This document shows, piece after piece, positions 42,994-45,960 of a DNA stretch of 45,960 nucleotides. The stretch is from Oopsacas minuta (lineage: Eukaryota > Porifera > Hexactinellida > Lyssacinosida > Leucopsacidae). Location: contig JAKMXF010000083.1 of NCBI GenBank assembly GCA_024704765.1, forward strand, positions 1 through 45,960, given 5' to 3'. The notes beneath the pieces were generated by a model, which was given only the letters and a program-made list of their open reading frames with translations, made no database searches and was not told the DNA's origin. A program made the position numbers and the translations under genes. How positions within the stretch are numbered: position 1 is the stretch's first letter; each line of letters starts with the position of its first letter.

Positions 42994-43536
42994 CAAGAGA
43001 GTCTCTGAATGGTGTGAGGTAATAAGTGAATTTCCAAATGCAATTGTATCCAAAAAAGATGCATTTCGTGCAGTAAATTCTCCTTCGTATTCTAAAATTC
43101 GTTCTAGCAGTGAAGTAGCATCAGGTAAAGTGGAAGGTTCGGAATCGCCTTCGATGAGTTGTTGCATATCAGCTATCCAAGATAGTATATCAGAAGAATC
43201 ACGTAAGAATCTTTGAAACTTTTGTGATTCAGATAATGCTAGGCCTCTTTGATCTGAATTCTGACGGAGACATTCCCAACAACTTATTAGATCTGCTTGA
43301 GTCTCTAAAATAATATCTGAATATTTGTAATGATTTTCTAATAGAATGGCTGAGTCAGATTCGAGTTGTTTTACGCTCTCTTCTATTATGACCAGATCAC
43401 GAACCATAACCAAATGATGCCTCAACAGAGCTTCTGAAGTAGCTGGATCCTTCCCAACATCCTCAATCGACAAAACAATCACTTTATCAGCTATCCAAGA
43501 TTGGATCTCTTGTGTTTTATCGATATATAGATATAC
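42994..43536 (-). CDS. Spectrin-repeat exon A
   Basis: 543 bases, 181 codons, acceptor TTTCCTTTAG before 43536 and donor CTCTTG|GTTAGT (42993), phase 0 at both ends. It encodes one complete spectrin repeat, IDKTQEIQSWIADK (helix A, Trp), VGKDPATSEALLRHHLVMVR (helix B), ILETQADLISCWECLRQNSD (helix C), and most of a second, QRFLRDSSDILSWIADMQQL, DATSLLERILEYEGEFTARN, ending in the B-C loop at SHHSETLL. The EDVGKD...SEALLRHH pattern suits alpha- or beta-spectrin; I cannot separate them from this alone. The exon must be followed by one or more exons completing helix C, which I did not find before 32497. Confidence 0.82.
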
Positions 43537-43713
43537 CTAAAGGAAAGGTAAAGGTGAATATCATATACAACCCATATGCTCTCTTGCATAAGAATACATA
43601 CAGCTTAAATCGGGTTATTCTGTATATTCGATTACACTGCCAAAACGACAAATAAACCGATTGACAAAATCCCCATCATGCTTAATACTGAAGGACAATA
43701 ATTTTTTGATAGC

Positions 43714-44474
43714 TAATATTAGGGCATTAGACGATCCTCAATTAAAGGATCTAAATCCCGATTCCGGCTGAAATTATGATCGGCGTTCCCGATTCCGATC
43801 CAATTTAAGATCCAATTGATGATATAATTGATGATCCATTATCGAAATATAGTTGAACAATTTGAATGCTGTAGCAGGATATTTCGACTAAAAATTCGGA
43901 TATCATTATCTCCGTATTCATATATACATGGGCGGTACATCATTACAAAAAATACTACCATGTATATTTAAGTAATTCTATGTAGGTGTTTGAGCCACTC
44001 TTCTATACATAAACATAGTTAGTATACAATAACAACTTTGCTTCTATATACCGCCGAAACCGGTATTTCCTAACAGTTATTTGGAGGCAAATGTAGTTGG
44101 AAAAACAATGGAAATAGATGTAAATCCCACATGATTTAAAATCTGAGAAATACATAAAGTTAAAACAACTGATAAGCACTATTACTTGTAGATGTATTAG
44201 TGATAGTCGGAGAAGTGAAATTGTCCTGCGACAAAATACTATTGCCTCCAAAGCTGAGTTAGACAAGTGGGCAAGGAATGATCAAATTTGCTAAATCCTA
44301 ATAGTTTTGTATTAGTATTGGCCAATAAGAAATGTTTGTTGTGAAATATGATCATATTATCAAGTGCTGTACTTGAAATACTGAGGAGATTATTTTATGA
44401 GAATTAATTGCAAAACGACCCAAAAACTTTACTCGAATTTTTTGAAAATAATCGCTTCCGATCCCGATCCCGAT
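43714..44474. mobile_element. GATC-rich MITE, truncated copy
   Basis: TAGGGCATTAGACGATCCTC at 43712 matches the end of 25178-25595. The body has GATCC/GATCGG words (43735-43830), and the right part 'CCGATCCCGATCCCGAT' (44458-44474) is cut by the hAT insertion at 44475. An unrelated A+T-rich stretch lies between. Confidence 0.5.
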
Positions 44475-45960
44475 CAGGGTTGTTTGATTTAAATCACTTC
44501 AAAAATCAACATGATGATTTTTTATTTATTTAAATTTTGACACTTCGCTAATAGTGTCATGTTTTCAGAGAACAATAGAATGGTGCTTTTGTTTTCAATA
44601 GATTGAAGCCATTACTAAATCATAGTAACGGCTACAATCTATTGAAGTCATTACTATGATGTATTGCATATAAATATGGAATCCCTTGCATGTGAATGCA
44701 TAATCATTATGACTGGACGAAAGAGTGACTGCGTTTGGAAGTATTTTGATACGAAAAAAGAAGTTGGGAAAGCAGGGTGTCGTGCAACATGCCTGAAGTG
44801 TGGGAAGGAGGTGCAAGGACTAGTTGCTAGGTTAAAGCAACAGCATAATGTGTGTGCTGAATTTATCGACTCCACTGATGATGAATTGTGTATTTTGAAT
44901 CCGGAAATCCAAGCTCTTTCCCAGAGGAAACGTAGTGTGACAGATATAAGATTAGTATCACAAGCAAAGAAACAGAAATCCGTCATGTCAAGTATGACTA
45001 ACTTTGTTGTGCAAACATCAACAACTGCAAAAGCTGCCATTGATCTCCAAATAGCACGGTTTGTTTGTGCAACTAACTCACCTTTCACTATTGTTGAACA
45101 TCCTGAATTTTTAAAGTTAATAGCAATGTTTCGTCCTGGATACCATCCTCCTAATCGACACAATGTTGGCAATTAACTACTCGATGAGCTTTATGTTGCT
45201 ATGCAATGACAGTGCAAGGAACAACATGGCGGAAAATGTATCCATGATGTTAGACGGATGGAGTAATATCCATAATAAGCCAGTTGTCTGCGTGTCAGTG
45301 ACAACATCCGATGGGGATCGTTATCTTACCGAAACGGTAGATACATCAGGCCATGCACACACTGCTGAATATCCACAAGAAGTGACCACGTCCGCTATTA
45401 TATAGACTGAACAGAGATACAGTTGTAAAGTAGGTACCTTTGCCACAGACAACGCATCAAACAGGGTCAAAATGTGGCGACAACTGACATTTGATAGTGT
45501 TACTACTGATACAAACATCATATCCTATGGTTGTTCTGCTCACTATCTTAATCTATTGGCCATAGATATTGAAATACCGGGCGTGAAAGAACACATTGTT
45601 CAGATCGTGAAATAATTTAGGAACACCCATCTCCCAGCTGCATGGTATAAATTTGCTGCCGGAAAGAAACTAGTACTACCACAAGAAGTTCGCTGGGACA
45701 CTATCGCGGATTCTCTGCAATGCTATTTGGAAAACTGGACAATAATCCTCAAAGTGTGCGAGGAACACCGCGACACTATTAACGGTACGATCGCCATGAA
45801 AGTGCAAAATATTAACATCAAGAGAAATGCTGAGGACTATCTAAAACAGATGAAGCCAATCGCTGTCGCTCTTGATAAAGTGCAGAGTGACAGTTGCAAA
45901 CTGAGTGATGCTGTTGAAGTTTGGAAAGCACTGAAGAGAGATATGGATTCATTAATGCCC
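44475..45960 (+). pseudogene. BED-finger hAT transposase, 5' part, runs off the window
   Basis: The element begins CAGGGTTGTTTGATTTAAAT at 44475, after ATCCCGAT (44467-44474, nTnnnnAn type). The coding frame probably starts at ATG 44709: VWKYFDTKKEVGKAGC with CLKC...QHNVC is a BED zinc finger; then FTIVEHPEFLKLIAMFRPGY; then, past stops and a frameshift between 45174 and 45235, MMLDGWSNIHNKPVVCVSVT (first Asp), HTAEYPQEV, TFATDNASNRVKMWRQL (second Asp), YGCSAHYLNLLAIDIE (CxxH motif) and VRWDTIADSLQCYLEN. In-frame stops lie at 45403 and 45613. The C-terminal dimerisation domain would be beyond the edge. Dead copy, but every block is still easy to recognise, so fairly recent. Confidence 0.88.

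Noticed and set aside
44654-45172. 172-codon minus-strand open frame
   Set aside because: Antisense shadow of the BED-finger hAT transposase.

Overview
This is eukaryotic nuclear DNA from an animal. It is strongly A+T-rich and gene-poor, with genes split by kilobase-long introns, and most of the window is DNA-transposon debris. Parts of three host genes are visible: an intronless METTL14-type m6A methyltransferase subunit (1515-3026, minus), the first two coding exons of a microbial-type PARG/macro-like protein (9063-9755 and 13323-13509, plus), and three spectrin-repeat exons on the minus strand (43536-42994, 32497-32318, 29777-29152). The abundance of Tc1/mariner and hAT copies, with METTL14 and spectrin, suits an arthropod such as a copepod. 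That assignment is an inference from memory of such genomes and is not proven here.

Layout. 1-1370: a coiled-coil gene relic, a Helentron-like repeat and a hairpin MITE. 1515-3026: METTL14. 3210-3816: a mariner fragment back to back with a Tc1 fragment. 4229-8492: a decayed ZMYM1-like hAT transposase. It is interrupted by a non-autonomous hAT (5067-7056, exact 8-bp target duplication) that itself carries a mariner (5501-6806), and by a second TA-flanked element (7182-7762). 9063-13509: PARG-like exons around a 3.6-kb intron holding a hAT MITE and a foldback-within-foldback. 13510-18140: mostly repeat ends. 18141-20802: a multi-exon Ginger-type integrase joined to an OTU cysteine-protease region. 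21280-27270: MITEs, another Helentron-like copy, a motif cluster and a 910-bp foldback. 27523-28113: a pseudogene of a dispersed invertebrate zinc-binding protein family. 29152-43536: spectrin exons, with mariner halves, a MULE relic and further foldbacks in their introns or between genes. 44475-45960: a BED-finger hAT transposase that runs off the right edge.

The host genes show no functional linkage to each other. What ties the window together is transposition: hAT insertions with nTnnnnAn-type 8-bp duplications, TA-duplicating Tc1/mariner elements, large near-palindromic MITEs, and a repeat family ending in three consecutive GC-rich hairpins. The most unusual items are the intron-containing Ginger-OTU gene (with one GC-AG intron), the inside-out pair of hAT ends sharing one 8-bp target sequence at 15619 and 30848, the triple-hairpin repeat family, and the METTL14 with DPPL in place of the EPPL I recall for this family, plus an RS-rich N-terminus.

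No rRNA, convincing tRNA, CRISPR array or operon-like arrangement was seen. Six isolated N positions (3619, 15352, 28079, 31024, 35429, 41457) show this is a draft assembly.
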